From: Ramichloridium luteum | Lineage: Eukaryota; Ascomycota; Dothideomycetes; Mycosphaerellales; Dissoconiaceae | Direction of reading: 5' to 3' | NCBI GenBank assembly: GCA_002368545.1 | Contig: MTSC01000008.1 | Coordinates: 558,001-622,000, forward strand | Length of the DNA: 64,000 nucleotides | Shown: positions 10,098 through 21,325 of the stretch, one piece after another | Numbering within the stretch: position 1 is the first letter of the stretch | Layout: each line of letters begins with the position of its first letter | Made by a program: the position numbers and the translations under genes | The notes under the pieces: model-generated | Told to the model about the DNA's origin: nothing | What the model saw: only the letters and a program-made list of their open reading frames with translations | The model's database searches: none

Positions 10098-10845
10098 TTG
10101 TCAACGGTGTCGCCACCATGATGTCTTTTCTCAGGCCTTGGATAATTTTGAAGGGAAGTCCGATGCGTATGACGGCCTATCATAATGTGTATACAGCTTC
10201 AGGCGAACAACATCTTGGGAAGGTTCCGTTCATGATCCGTGCATCACTGTGCCCTGTTGTGCCCGTCAAGTGGCTTGTCGTTGCGGGATTGTTCGGGTGA
10301 GCTGAAGTCCAGTCAATGGATCACCCTTGTCAAGCAAACTATCAAGCTCCGTTAGACACTTGCACGCGAGCATATCTTTATCTTGGTTGAGCCGATTCGG
10401 GTTTCCAATGCATGACTCCGAAGTAGAAAGTTGTCTCAAACACGATGTAAAGAGGCCAATCGGTGATCAGCCCGAGGTGTATTATTCACTGAGACCGCGG
10501 GGATCGGGAGTGCGGAGACTGCGCACGTGATGGGTCAATCGTCATCTTCACATGCCAGCCCTTGTCGCTGCATCACAAGCGTACCTGACGGGCTGCACGT
10601 GTCAATCTTCTTTCGGGCTTGGAGGCATGTTTTTCTCGAGGTCACTGGACTCGCCATAGATCTACTGTAGACTACACTGACTACCGGGTATGCTGCCATA
10701 TTCCCTTCGTGCTCCGTGATCTTATGAAATTCCTCGTGACTGCAGAGCTAGTTGACTTCATGCCGCGGCATCTGCTTTGAGCTTCTATCTTTGCCGACCG
10801 CAGCGCATATGTATTACTAGGATATTGTGGTTTTAGATTTCCGCA
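10098..10845. other. Intergenic region upstream of the hydrolase gene
   Basis: About 750 bp between two plus-strand genes. Short open frames (10064-10300, 10327-10530) have no recognisable content. It is presumed to contain the 3' UTR of the HMG gene and the promoter of the alpha/beta hydrolase gene. I see no repeat or RNA gene. Confidence 0.55.
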
Positions 10846-12980
10846 ATGATCGGTAAGCGATTTTCACGAGGAATACTGTGTGAGCTGACATCTAACATAC
10901 CGGACCAGATCATGTTCTCGGTCGTCCCTCGACTCGTTTTCGCAAATATCAGGTCTTCGCCATAGTCCTTCTCTGGAGCGCCTATCTTTACAAGAGCAAT
11001 CGTCATGGACCGCCCGGCGTCCGACGGCTCTCGCAATGGGTCGCAAAACGCTTCACTCCTCACCAGAGTTTGATCATCTTCTGCCTCTCCTTGTATGTGT
11101 CGCGGAACTTCGCAAGAGTGGTTGGATTGGAGTCCCCGGAGCCGCTCGCGAGCTTGTACTCGCGGGATTACTTTCGCGCCACATGGATCACCACAGCGAT
11201 GGATGCCGGATACTGGACGGCAATGTCCCTCAAGCCGCTCTGGCTAAGGGACATCTGCAGTGTCATATTCACGTTCTATTACATGGCTTGCGCGGAACAG
11301 GCGGATGAGATGGTCCGGCGCGTTCGGGGGACAATCACGGTGGAGCACATGAGAGTCAGCTGGAACAAGTCCCAGACACCTATCCTCGGATTTTTGTCAA
11401 GCTTGACACGGCCGAGATTTATGAAATACCAACCAAGACCATTCTCGATCGACCGACCCACCGCGAGCGACTACGATGAACCGATAGATGCAGTCTTATA
11501 CTTCGATGGCTCGATTCGCGAACTCAAGAAGCAAAACAAGATCGTACTAGACATTCCTGGTGGTGGATTCGTGGCCATGAACCCGCGGTGTCACGATGAT
11601 AAATTGCTAGCTTGGGCTTCCAAGCTCAAGCTTCCAGTCATCGCTATGGACTACAAGAAAGCCCCAGAATATCCTTATCCTTACGCCGCAGACGAGTGTT
11701 TCGACCTCTATTACCAGATTATCGCGACCCGTGGCCGCTGTGTCGGCCTCTCGGGTGAAGTGATGCCTCGTATCATCCTCGCTGGTGATAGTGCCGGAGG
11801 CAACCTTGCAGTCGGACTCATCTTAAGGTTAATCGATGCCGAAACACAGCCAGCCTGGATCGCTGGTGGCAAAGGCCATACGCTCCCGCTCCCTGAAGCC
11901 CTGGTAGCGACATATCCGGCTCTAGAGATGAGTATTGGTAGCTGGATGAACGATGAGCAATTGGCATTGCTTCGCTCTCCCGAGCGCCGGACTGAAAACA
12001 AGAGAATCTTGGAGCGCAAGAAGTCTGAATACTCAAGAATCGCGAAGACGCCTCACGGCTCTGATATTGAGGACCAGGATGATGACGAACCAGTCCGCCC
12101 ACTACGGAGGAACCCATCGAGGAAGTCTTTGAGCGATGATGGCGCACCAGCAAAGCAACCTCGGACAAGGTTGGCTATGAGTAGCATCATTTCCTACTTC
12201 AATGACCGCATTTTGTCACCCGAAATGCTCCGGTCCATGATCTTGCTTTATGTCGGTCCACACAACCGACCCGACTTCGAAACTGACTACCTGCTCTCAC
12301 CACTCAGAGCGCCTGACGCACTCCTTACCAAATTCCCAAGGACCCTGCTCCTCTGTGGCGAGCGAGATCCCTTGGTCGATGACACAGCCATCTTCGCCGG
12401 TCGCTTGCGCAAGGCACACCATGAGGAATTCAAGCGCCGTCAAGAACTTGGCCTCGAGCCCGAAGAAGCGATCTTCGACGACAAGCGGCACGTTGAAGTT
12501 GTTATGGTGAACGGCGTCAGCCACGGCTTCTTCCAACTTGTCGGCCTCTATCCTAAGGGCTGGACATACATTCATGCTTGCAGCCGCTGGATGCGCGACG
12601 TGTTCGACTATGCCGAAGCACTTGAGGCTCAGACTCCGGCGCCGCAATCGGCGAACAACGGAGCCACTGACTACTTCAGTTATTCGCAAGCTGGACGACG
12701 AAGTTCCGACGCGAGCATGGACGAGCGCCCGCTGGAGATTCCATCGAAACTTCGCATGACGCAGATCGACTCGTCTTCTCACCACAAAAAGCCGCAAGGC
12801 AGGCGAGGGTCGGTCTCTGGCAAAGGTGCCGTTCAGCGACCTCAGCATAAATCCGGTCGGAGGAGCCCGAATGCAACACGAGGCTTGATATCCAAACTCA
12901 GCTCCACCGAAGACTTACTAGAACGACGCATGAATGCTGTCACCGATAACCTTTTAGATCCTGAAACCAGGAACACGTAA
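10846..12980 (+). CDS. HSL-type alpha/beta hydrolase (lipase/esterase family)
   Basis: Two exons: a 7-nt coding exon ATGATCG (10846-10852), a 56-nt intron with GTAAGC donor and CTAAC branch, then 10909-12980, giving 692 aa. An in-frame stop just upstream of 10909 and the absence of an ATG in that frame until about 11199 support the tiny first exon. The N-terminus then has a hydrophobic span (YQVFAIVLLWSAYLY), so it is likely membrane-anchored. Hydrolase features are the oxyanion-hole GGG in DIPGGGFVAM (about residue 218; Pro replaces the usual His of HGGG), the nucleophile elbow LAGDSAGGNLAVG (about 294), an acid candidate in CGERDPLVDD (about 484) and the catalytic His in VNGVSHGFF (about 536). 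A charged insert (about 350-415) and a Ser/Arg-rich tail flank the core. Substrate unknown; acyl or sterol ester hydrolysis fits the family. Confidence 0.88.
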
Positions 12981-13228
12981 AGGATCAACTCGGATGAAAA
13001 CCCTTGGCGATACGCTATGTTCGGCACAAAGGTCCGCGTCTCATTCGACCTCGAGAATTGCACGATCAATGTTACACGAGAGCCCTGTGCATCTAAGAAC
13101 TGATGATGGATATTTGATATATGTTGTCTTCAAAGCGTTTTGTAAAGACCGTTAGTAGCGTAACCTACTCCCCATACATGGCTCTGATGCCTGCTCCACG
13201 GCCGATCTCGGCCACAATATAAACGCCT

Positions 13229-16200
13229 TTATACGGGGACATCATCAATTATACGATATTCTTGCTGCAGTCGCCCTCCAAAACCACATCTGCGCTGCTC
13301 ATTGACCGCTCTGAACTCCAGCTCGAATTTCGCGATCGTCCGCAAGAGGCGGCCTCGCTCAACAGCCGGTTCGTCGAGGTCGACTACTACCCGCTTAGTT
13401 GTACTGTTCCTTTGGAATTGATAGCCGGAGTCGTCCAAATGCCAGTCCTGAATCGATTGCCGAATCTGCTCATCGCACAACGCCTTTGTGTCAGGCCAAG
13501 GAATGGCGATCGTCTGACCATCTGAGAGAGGCTGGCGCATTCCGGACTCATTAGCTGAGGGATCATGAAGTAGTTCCCGCACGATGAGAACACGGTCAAT
13601 TAGCGAATGTAGGTGACTCTGTGTATCGAGGCCGTCCTCTCGATTCTTGCACGTTAGATATGATGCCAGTGTCAAGGTCGAGCCTCCGACGGAAATCATC
13701 GTTGACAGGCTTCTCAATACAGACGAGCATACAAGTCTCTGGTTGTCTTCGAGGATGATGTCGAATTGCCGATTCAGACTCGCAAGCATCACCGCAAGGA
13801 TCTCGCTAGCAGACTCTACATTTTGGTTGGAGTCAATCGAGACCGTGTAGAAGAGCTCGGCCAGGGCCAGTGCGCACGCTTGAAGTACAGGGACAGCAAA
13901 TATCCAGGAAACATCAGTCGAGTACATTCCGTCGATGTACGACGGAAGGATTGCCGTGAGCAGAACTTGGCGCAGGATGTAATCATGGTTGATGGTACTG
14001 CCGGGATCGAGACACATGGCTCTTGATAGCTGGTTGATCAGATAGCCCTGTCGCGAATCGACAACAGCCCTTTCAACGACAGAATGCACAAAACACGCGA
14101 GCTGTGTTCTTGCTTTGGCTTGGTAAAGCTTTGGTGCATAGCTCCTTAGTCTACCAGTGACATACATCGGATCATTGGTCGGAAGAGGGAAAGCCGCAGA
14201 GTCGGTGAAGAATCGGTCGACAGGGCAGATGTCGCTAGCATGTTGTTGTAAGGATGATACCACTTGCTGGACAAACTCTATGTATGCTCCTTTAACATCT
14301 GCGGCAGCTGCCTCGGTGTCAATACCAGTTTGAAGGTCTTGGTAATTTGTCTTCATCTCGTGCATCATCTTTCGAAGCATGTCTCCAAAATTTGCACGAA
14401 CTTGCCGAAGTGCTCCGAGATCTTCTGCCACAGCCTCATCGAATACGCTTCTCATATTGCTGAGAACACTTGAAAGCAGAGAGAGTCGTCTCTGTCGCAA
14501 TTCTGTGAGCGTTATCTGGTATGAGCCATCCTGGTGGTCTCTACTGAACGGAAGGTTGCGAAGTATCGGCTCGGTCTCCCACGAGTTCAGCAAGGCCGAT
14601 GTGAGCATGTGTTGAAATTTTAGAGTAGCCTCTCGTTGGACAAGAGAGACCAGCCATCCCGAGAGAATTGAATGCTTAGTGTCTTCGTCGACTGGCGAAT
14701 TTTCCACTATGAGAGACATCACATAAGGCGAAAACTTGCGCTTCTGTGGAGTGCCTTGCATTTGGCTCCATCCATAGGCGCTGTAACTGTCAAGATAGTG
14801 CACCTTTGATTGCCCACGTCCATCGGTGCTATCGGATCCCATGCGCAGCCAAACGTCGATGGCCTTCTTCAGCAGCTCGTCATCTGTGCTGATGTCGGCA
14901 CCCACGACGTTTGAAACGAACTTACTGACGATTGGAAACAACGATCCGAGCCCACTTGGCTCTTTGGTGTCTTCGATGCCGATGTACTCCTCAAGTGCAC
15001 TGTAATCGCCATAATCCTGGCTGTCGTCGTTGCTTGTCGAGCGATGGGGGACTTCTTTGAGTTCTTTCCGAACGTTCAAAAGTGTGTCGAACACATCCAA
15101 CGTCTCAGCCAGGAGATTGCACAGCCTTCGATTACCAGGGTCGAAAAGGTCCAGGACAGCCCAGAAATTTGTTCGTGTGGCCAGGCATTCGGCAATTGAG
15201 ACGCTTTTGGAAGCCTGCAGAGCCCTCTTCAACCCAGCCAGTGCATCGATTAGGACAGAGAGAACCCGGACTTGGTTCTTGGCGATAACGGCCTCCCGGA
15301 TGGCACTGGATACTAGAGCTAACGCACCAGCCTCTTCCGCGGTCTTCTCAACTTCAGTCCTGGCCAAACGATACTGTGCGGTCATATCCCGAACGATAGT
15401 GCCAAACCAATCGATCAAAGGCTCTAGCATGTCCAATGACTCTCTTGTCGAGACTTGAAAAGCAGTAATGTTCGCCCAGGCGCGGACGCTAAGCCGACAT
15501 GCTTCCAGATGTGAGCTTGAGTAGTCAACCAGATTTCGAAGGATGTCAACGTTAGGGCGATAGCTGGGCGGTGATGCATAATATAGAGTGCTGAGGAGAT
15601 CATGATGGTTTCTCAGAGAATCGAGATCATGATGGTCCAGATCAGCATCCTTGGGGTAACTCCGATGGTGGCTTGGCATCAATCGCCAGGCGATTGCACC
15701 AATCTTTCGTTCAGGAATAGATTTTTGGCTCCGCATTGAAAGTAGGCTTGTTGCTAGTAGCTTGAGAAATATATGGAATGAGCGATCATCATTCGCAATG
15801 GCCAAAGAAGGTTGCTTATTCAGCTCTGCAAGATACTTAGGCGAACCATGGCAGTCTTCTTTATGTAGAAACGACAGTTTGCGCTGGGCGAAAAAGTCGA
15901 AAAATGCTCCGAGAACGGACTCGCATCTTCGCCAGCCCCAATTTGTGACGAGAACGTAACAGCGTCGAAGAAGAATGCGCACGTAATCGTTGATGCTTCC
16001 GCGATAATCGTGACTTGTGGAGTCATATAATCTGAGAACAATTTTGACCCATTTGCCGATCATTGTCCAGTCCTCTGGGGTTTGTGCCATTTGGCCACCA
16101 GAACGTACGATGCCAACGGTATCAATCTCGAGAGCAGGTAGAATACTGAACAGCATGTGCCACCGCTCCTCAAGTCTGTCGAGGTTGTCGTCACCATCCA

Positions 16201-19200
16201 GACCCGATGTGAACTTTTGTGCAACCACGGACCAGAACCGGGATTCCGCAGTTAAACCACTCGAGAGTATGGTTTTGAGGAATACGATACTGGCTAATAT
16301 TGACGTATCGTCATCGATAAGCGCCCCATGGAGACTTTGTTGCGTACGGCGGTTGTAATAGTCATTCAATTGCCCTAGGCCATTGTTGAGAGCAACATCC
16401 GCGAGGAGGGTAGCCGTTTGCATGAGAATCTCCCCGCCGCGATTTTGCAAAGAAGATTCGATGAGAGAGTCCTTGCTCAATTCGCATGCTTGGTGGGCGA
16501 TGATGAGGGCATACTGGATAATGCACACCGCAATCCTGCGCCTTCGAGGCCCAGTAGCATTCTGAGCGGCAATATCTTTCGCAGCTTGGCAGAATTCTTG
16601 GAGACTTTGTACGCATGACCTGCGGTCGATTCGATCGAGAAAGTAAAGGCACCTTGTGGTATATCGAATGACGGATCGGAGGAGGTAATCTATATTACGC
16701 TCGACGATAACGGATTGTTGCTCTCCGATAGAGGTGTTTCCGTCCAAGTCGAACGTCGACAGAGCATCTTGCATAGCCGATGTAATACTTTGTAACCCAG
16801 ACGCAACCTCTTCTGTCCAAGCGGCCCATTCAAGTGTCCTTTCAAGAACGATAACCCGGAGTGAACCTCTCGCACGCTCAAGACCGCAGGTTCGGAAGCG
16901 CATAGCAGCTTCAAAATCACCACTTCCAATAAATGTGCGCGAATCAAAGCACATTCCGACTGGAAGTGGAAGGATCCCGAAGTCGATAGGATAAACCCAG
17001 CCGGCAGGTCTTAGTCCGCGAAAAATCGGGCCTTCAACAGCTCCGAGATCAGCTGTTGAGACTTCGAGCGATTCATCACGCGGTGAGTCATCAGGTAGTT
17101 GCAGATATTCATGTGATAATGTGTCGATCCTGTGCGCTTTTTGCTTTCGAGGCCTGCGACGCGAAATCGGCTGTTGACAGGATGTCTTGGTATCGCATCT
17201 TTTATCCATTGATGTCACACTGGGTGCCTTCAGATCGGCCTCCAAGAATCTAAGTAGCGGCACACTGGGCATAGAGGGTCCGCGATATTCCCGTGAGATC
17301 GTACCATCGAGTATGCGCATCTTCTGCTGAAACGCCGCCCCTCGGTGTCGAGAGAAGAAATCGGTCTCGAGGGCCTCGAGTTGAGCTTTTCTAGGTCTCG
17401 CAGCATTGTCGGTTGACAAGGAGATCCCAGAAGCGAGAACAACCTTTTGCTTACTGCGAGGCCTCAAGACTCCTATAGTTTTGTTCTCTCCAGACTTGAA
17501 ATATGGATGTTGCAAAGAAGCTTTGCCAAAATAAGTGATCCGCGCAGCTCTGTTCGCCGCCGGAGTACGCTGGAGGTTGGCCTGCAAATCTGACAGGGGT
17601 GTACGGGGTATGCTGTGACGAAGTGGGCCGGTCAGCACTCGACGTGTTGTCTGTAGCGGCTGTGAAGATTCCTCATCAGAACGGGGCAGCAGCTTTCCTT
17701 GCTTCCAGGCGAAAAGCACAGAGGAAGCTTCTCTGGTGTCTTCAGATGTGGCCAATCGTATCACTTTTCTGCGCGGCGAATGACGACCTTTGTCGACCTG
17801 GTGCCGTACTGTTCTCAGTGCAAGGCGAACAAACTGTGGCACTTTCGCCCCGTTGCCTGACAATAATGGGGCATCTGCTATGCTCAAACGGATAGGTCTT
17901 GTTGTAGATTGGCGTACAGAAGATCGCCGACTTGAGTCAATATTGTGGCTCGAGCGTGCAAGCCTACGGGCTTTGTGTGTCAAGGAGAGACGCTCTTCGG
18001 AGAATGCGAATTTCTCGTTTCGTTGACGATGCACAAAATTTGAGATGCGAGTCTGTTTTGTCGGGCGTTTTGCGTGGCTCTTTGGGTTTCGAACACCGTT
18101 CAACATCGGGTCCACCCAATCGTTTTCTACGACATCGTCATCAAGACTAAGTACCTCCGCTGGCGACCGATTGTTCCTGGTTCCCGGGGGTGTTGCTCGG
18201 CTTGTAGGTAGAGCTCGATCACTAGCGTTGGCTTCATCTGATGAACTTCCGTGGTCAATCAACATGGAAGCGTGATTGGAGGCACCGCGTCGGCGCTGGG
18301 TTTGGGTAATCTTCCGCGCAATGCCTCTGTGACGATCCTGATGCGGGCGTGTTCCGTCGCTGCCCAAGTCTCGCGAAATTGGTTTGGTGACCTTCTGCGT
18401 TTGAAGGTCAATCTTCAGCCACGATGCTGGCAGCACGCCTTTGATGCGCTTCTGGTTCTGGCGAAGCCGTCTCTGAGCGACCTCTGAGTCTGTTGAATGG
18501 CCCTCGCTCTCGGAGCTCACAATGATAGGAGCGCGGCGCCTTACGGTGCTGGCAGGAGGGGATGATGCTCCACTGCGTTCTGACTCGGACTCTCCCTCAC
18601 GTACCTTCGTTGTGGACGAGACTTGGGGTGTAGGCAATGCTGCTGGAGTTCGCCCGAATGTGAGTCGGAACCCCGAGCCATAAGCACCAGCGGGTTCTTG
18701 CCGGGCGAGAAGATCGTTCGACAAGCCAGATGAACTTGGTGGCGATGGGGGTGCTTGAAACCTTTGGCTATCGAAGCTTGTATTGGCTGCGGCAGGGCGT
18801 GACTCGTCTGTCCGCAAAAGGCGATTGCCGCGTGATCGCACCTGCGGCAGACGGCCTTGTCGATCGTCTGCGCCAAAGACTTCGGAAATTTCGGACTCGT
18901 GATCGAAATATCCTAACCCGCCATTCACGTCTTCGCCGAATGCACCTGGAAGGTCTCCGCTGGGCTGTAGCACTTCCTCCAAATTATGTACTAAATGGTC
19001 CAGAACAGGAGGACTGCTCTCAGGGGCGGATGTATCCTCGGGGTCCTGGTTTTGGCTACTCTGCTCAGCTATCCGAATAGGTTGAAGACCCCTCTCGCGA
19101 CACTGAAGCTGGTACTGGGCTTTGTCATACATGTAAGGATGAAGTTGTTTTTTCTGACGTGTTCTTAGAGTCCGTCTTCCGCCGTCAATTTCCAACGCTG

Positions 19201-19795
19201 CGTCCTCAAAAGCATCCCAGTCGAAGTCCAGCGGGTGATTGTCAATGATGCGGTCTCGTTGTACAATCTCTGACGCATCATCCCTCTCAGGCGACCACAG
19301 CCTGAAACCGGGAGGTGGGGAGACATCTCGTTCACTGAGAGGAGACGACAGTGGCTCCGGTTCAATGGCCACGGCTCTGGGAATCTGGACTACTGGGATC
19401 AGTGGACGTCCAGCACGATGAGGCGTCACATGTTGAGAAGCATCTATTTGCGCCGTTGGCTGATCTGTCGAGATGTTCCATAGTGTCCCTTGGCTGCCTG
19501 CCATCGACACTGGTTGCGATGCTGGCGGCGAGGCTGTGTGGGCGTCATGGTGGCCAGTGTTCTCGCTCACCGGCGACTGCACTTGTGAATTGGAAGGTTC
19601 GGATCGACATAGAGCATCAGTGTTATGTTCCTGCAAATTCTCATGTGACTGGTATCCATGTGTGCCAGCGAGAGAACACTGGCTCCCATATTTCACCCGC
19701 TTGCTTGGCCTTTCCGACTCTGCGAACTCAGGCTGAATAGTGAATTCTTCCTCATCCGAGTCTTGCACCTCTCCTTGAGTCTGCCAGGGCTTCAT
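13229..19795 (-). CDS. MMS22: Mus7/Mms22-family DNA repair protein
   Basis: One uninterrupted frame of 2188 aa. In yeasts, Mms22/Mus7 works with the Rtt101-Rtt107/Mms1 ubiquitin ligase pathway to keep stalled or broken replication forks viable. The N-terminus is acidic (DSDEEEFTIQPEF), followed by a long disordered region. A block typical of the family occurs at about residue 220 (LHPYMYDKAQYQLQ, then RGLQPIRI), and a second short motif at about 752 (ITYFGKASLQHPYFKS). From about 900 the protein is helical and repeat-like without catalytic motifs, as in Mms22. It converges on the hydrolase gene (248 bp between stops) and shares a 349-bp divergent promoter with SEC17. Assignment rests on these recalled family motifs and the size; the sequence otherwise diverges quickly in this family. 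Confidence 0.85.
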   Translation of the reverse strand: MKPWQTQGEVQDSDEEEFTIQPEFAESERPSKRVKYGSQCSLAGTHGYQSHENLQEHNTDALCRSEPSNSQVQSPVSENTGHHDAHTASPPASQPVSMAGSQGTLWNISTDQPTAQIDASQHVTPHRAGRPLIPVVQIPRAVAIEPEPLSSPLSERDVSPPPGFRLWSPERDDASEIVQRDRIIDNHPLDFDWDAFEDAALEIDGGRRTLRTRQKKQLHPYMYDKAQYQLQCRERGLQPIRIAEQSSQNQDPEDTSAPESSPPVLDHLVHNLEEVLQPSGDLPGAFGEDVNGGLGYFDHESEISEVFGADDRQGRLPQVRSRGNRLLRTDESRPAAANTSFDSQRFQAPPSPPSSSGLSNDLLARQEPAGAYGSGFRLTFGRTPAALPTPQVSSTTKVREGESESERSGASSPPASTVRRRAPIIVSSESEGHSTDSEVAQRRLRQNQKRIKGVLPASWLKIDLQTQKVTKPISRDLGSDGTRPHQDRHRGIARKITQTQRRRGASNHASMLIDHGSSSDEANASDRALPTSRATPPGTRNNRSPAEVLSLDDDVVENDWVDPMLNGVRNPKSHAKRPTKQTRISNFVHRQRNEKFAFSEERLSLTHKARRLARSSHNIDSSRRSSVRQSTTRPIRLSIADAPLLSGNGAKVPQFVRLALRTVRHQVDKGRHSPRRKVIRLATSEDTREASSVLFAWKQGKLLPRSDEESSQPLQTTRRVLTGPLRHSIPRTPLSDLQANLQRTPAANRAARITYFGKASLQHPYFKSGENKTIGVLRPRSKQKVVLASGISLSTDNAARPRKAQLEALETDFFSRHRGAAFQQKMRILDGTISREYRGPSMPSVPLLRFLEADLKAPSVTSMDKRCDTKTSCQQPISRRRPRKQKAHRIDTLSHEYLQLPDDSPRDESLEVSTADLGAVEGPIFRGLRPAGWVYPIDFGILPLPVGMCFDSRTFIGSGDFEAAMRFRTCGLERARGSLRVIVLERTLEWAAWTEEVASGLQSITSAMQDALSTFDLDGNTSIGEQQSVIVERNIDYLLRSVIRYTTRCLYFLDRIDRRSCVQSLQEFCQAAKDIAAQNATGPRRRRIAVCIIQYALIIAHQACELSKDSLIESSLQNRGGEILMQTATLLADVALNNGLGQLNDYYNRRTQQSLHGALIDDDTSILASIVFLKTILSSGLTAESRFWSVVAQKFTSGLDGDDNLDRLEERWHMLFSILPALEIDTVGIVRSGGQMAQTPEDWTMIGKWVKIVLRLYDSTSHDYRGSINDYVRILLRRCYVLVTNWGWRRCESVLGAFFDFFAQRKLSFLHKEDCHGSPKYLAELNKQPSLAIANDDRSFHIFLKLLATSLLSMRSQKSIPERKIGAIAWRLMPSHHRSYPKDADLDHHDLDSLRNHHDLLSTLYYASPPSYRPNVDILRNLVDYSSSHLEACRLSVRAWANITAFQVSTRESLDMLEPLIDWFGTIVRDMTAQYRLARTEVEKTAEEAGALALVSSAIREAVIAKNQVRVLSVLIDALAGLKRALQASKSVSIAECLATRTNFWAVLDLFDPGNRRLCNLLAETLDVFDTLLNVRKELKEVPHRSTSNDDSQDYGDYSALEEYIGIEDTKEPSGLGSLFPIVSKFVSNVVGADISTDDELLKKAIDVWLRMGSDSTDGRGQSKVHYLDSYSAYGWSQMQGTPQKRKFSPYVMSLIVENSPVDEDTKHSILSGWLVSLVQREATLKFQHMLTSALLNSWETEPILRNLPFSRDHQDGSYQITLTELRQRRLSLLSSVLSNMRSVFDEAVAEDLGALRQVRANFGDMLRKMMHEMKTNYQDLQTGIDTEAAAADVKGAYIEFVQQVVSSLQQHASDICPVDRFFTDSAAFPLPTNDPMYVTGRLRSYAPKLYQAKARTQLACFVHSVVERAVVDSRQGYLINQLSRAMCLDPGSTINHDYILRQVLLTAILPSYIDGMYSTDVSWIFAVPVLQACALALAELFYTVSIDSNQNVESASEILAVMLASLNRQFDIILEDNQRLVCSSVLRSLSTMISVGGSTLTLASYLTCKNREDGLDTQSHLHSLIDRVLIVRELLHDPSANESGMRQPLSDGQTIAIPWPDTKALCDEQIRQSIQDWHLDDSGYQFQRNSTTKRVVVDLDEPAVERGRLLRTIAKFELEFRAVNEQRRCGFGGRLQQEYRIIDDVPV

Positions 19796-20144
19796 CGGAC
19801 TACTCCTGCATTGTAAATCTTCTCAATAATCAAGTTATACAAGCGTCCATGTCGATTTAGTGGTGTGCAGCGTATTCAGTCATGGTCGAGCGTGGCACTG
19901 GGAAGACGCGATTTGACGCGCAGTGGCTTCCATCGGGTGTGGCCGTGGACCCTGGAGCATTCCGTCATTCACGCGCGGCACGTGAGTGGTGAGTGGGGGG
20001 GTTGCTTGACTGCCTCCAAGCCGCAGCACAACCTGTATAGGTTATTGTGTGGGAGCTACAGTACCAGCATCAATTCTCCAGCACAACTTCAAGCACATTC
20101 ACCTATCTCTCGGGACAGATAGTAGCTGCGCGTAGATTTCAGAC
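19796..20144. promoter_or_regulatory. Divergent promoter, MMS22-like / SEC17
   Basis: This 349-bp gap separates the ATG codons of two divergent genes, so it must contain both core promoters and leaders. I see no clear long palindrome or repeat. A short G run occurs near 19995. Confidence 0.5.
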
Positions 20145-21133
20145 ATGGCGCAGGACCCCAGAGCGCTTCTGCAGAAGGTCAGACAGCTAGCGCGCATCAC
20201 AACGAACCATGACGGTTGCTAAGGCATCTTGACAGGCAGAGAAGGCAGCTCAATCAGCGAGCGGTGGCTTCTCTTTATTCGGGGGTAAGACAGAGAAACT
20301 GGAGAGCGCGGTCGAGCTTTATACGCAAGCTGCAAATGCATTCCGAATGCAGAAGTCGGGGAAGGAAGCAGGACAAGCATTTGAAAGAGCTGCAGCCATC
20401 CAGCAACAGAAGCTAAACGAGCCCGACGATGCTGCCAACACTCTGGTTGAGGCCTTCAAATCATACCGTAAAGACGATCCGGAAGATGGAGCGCGCTGTC
20501 TTGAGCAAGCGATCAGCCACTACACACTCAAAGGTAACTTCCGGAGAGCGGCTACATACAAACAACAATTGGCGGAGCTCTACGAGGTAGAGTTAAGTGA
20601 TCAAAAGAGAGCGGCAGAAGCGTACGAGACGGCCGCCGGTTGGTACGAGAATGACAACGCGGAACAGTAAGAAATAATATTTTACCTTGTGTAGGATCTG
20701 CAGCTAATGACCAAACAGGCTGGCGAACAAATTGTACTTGAAGCTCGCAGATATTTCTGCTCTTGAAGGGGACTATCTCAAGGCTATTTCAAACTACGAG
20801 CGCATCTCGAAATCCGCGATCAACAACAACTTGATGAAGTGGTCTGTCAAAGAATACTTCCTCAAAGCTGGGATATGCCACTTGGCGAACGGCGACTCTG
20901 TCGCAACGAATCGAGCTCTGGAGTCATATCGAGACCTTGACCCAAGCTTTTCTCAGACACGGGAACATCAATTGCTCAGCGACCTGGTCGAGGCGGTAGA
21001 TGAGGGTGATCAGGAAAAGTTCGCAGACAAGCTGTTCCAGTTCGACCAGATGTCGAAACTGGACAAGTGGAAGACCACACTGTTGTTGCGGGTCAAGGAG
21101 ACCATCGAGAGCAAGGAGGAAGACTTCGCGTGA
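20145..21133 (+). CDS. SEC17: Alpha-SNAP, SNARE disassembly adaptor (Sec17)
   Basis: Three exons, 20145-20177, 20236-20666 and 20719-21133, give 292 aa, the same length as yeast Sec17. Introns are 58 and 52 nt, and the reading phase is kept at both joins. Sec17 binds cis-SNARE complexes and recruits the NSF/Sec18 ATPase to take them apart after membrane fusion. Visible family features are the N-terminal DPRALLQK-AEKAAQSASGGFSLFGG, which carries the hydrophobic membrane-contacting FSLF loop, then TPR-like helical repeats (YTQAANAFRMQKSGKEAGQA, AATYKQQLAELYE, FLKAGICHLANGD), and the C-terminal KWKTTLLLRVKE segment whose Leu residues stimulate Sec18 ATPase in yeast. It acts on the cytosolic face of the endomembrane system. 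Nothing looks broken. Confidence 0.97.
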
Positions 21134-21325
21134 GGCTTCTTCGGATGTGTGTTCCTGGTCAGATCGGCAGAATCTGTTACATCTCGAGCCTGATTGTAGA
21201 CAGCTAGAATGCGATGCGAAACCGGCTCCAAGGAACATCGAGGAGGCTGTGACTTCTCCATTGAACGTCGCTTCGACCAGGGCCCACGGAAGCATTGTCA
21301 CGTCCATTGACATATCTCCGCCAGT

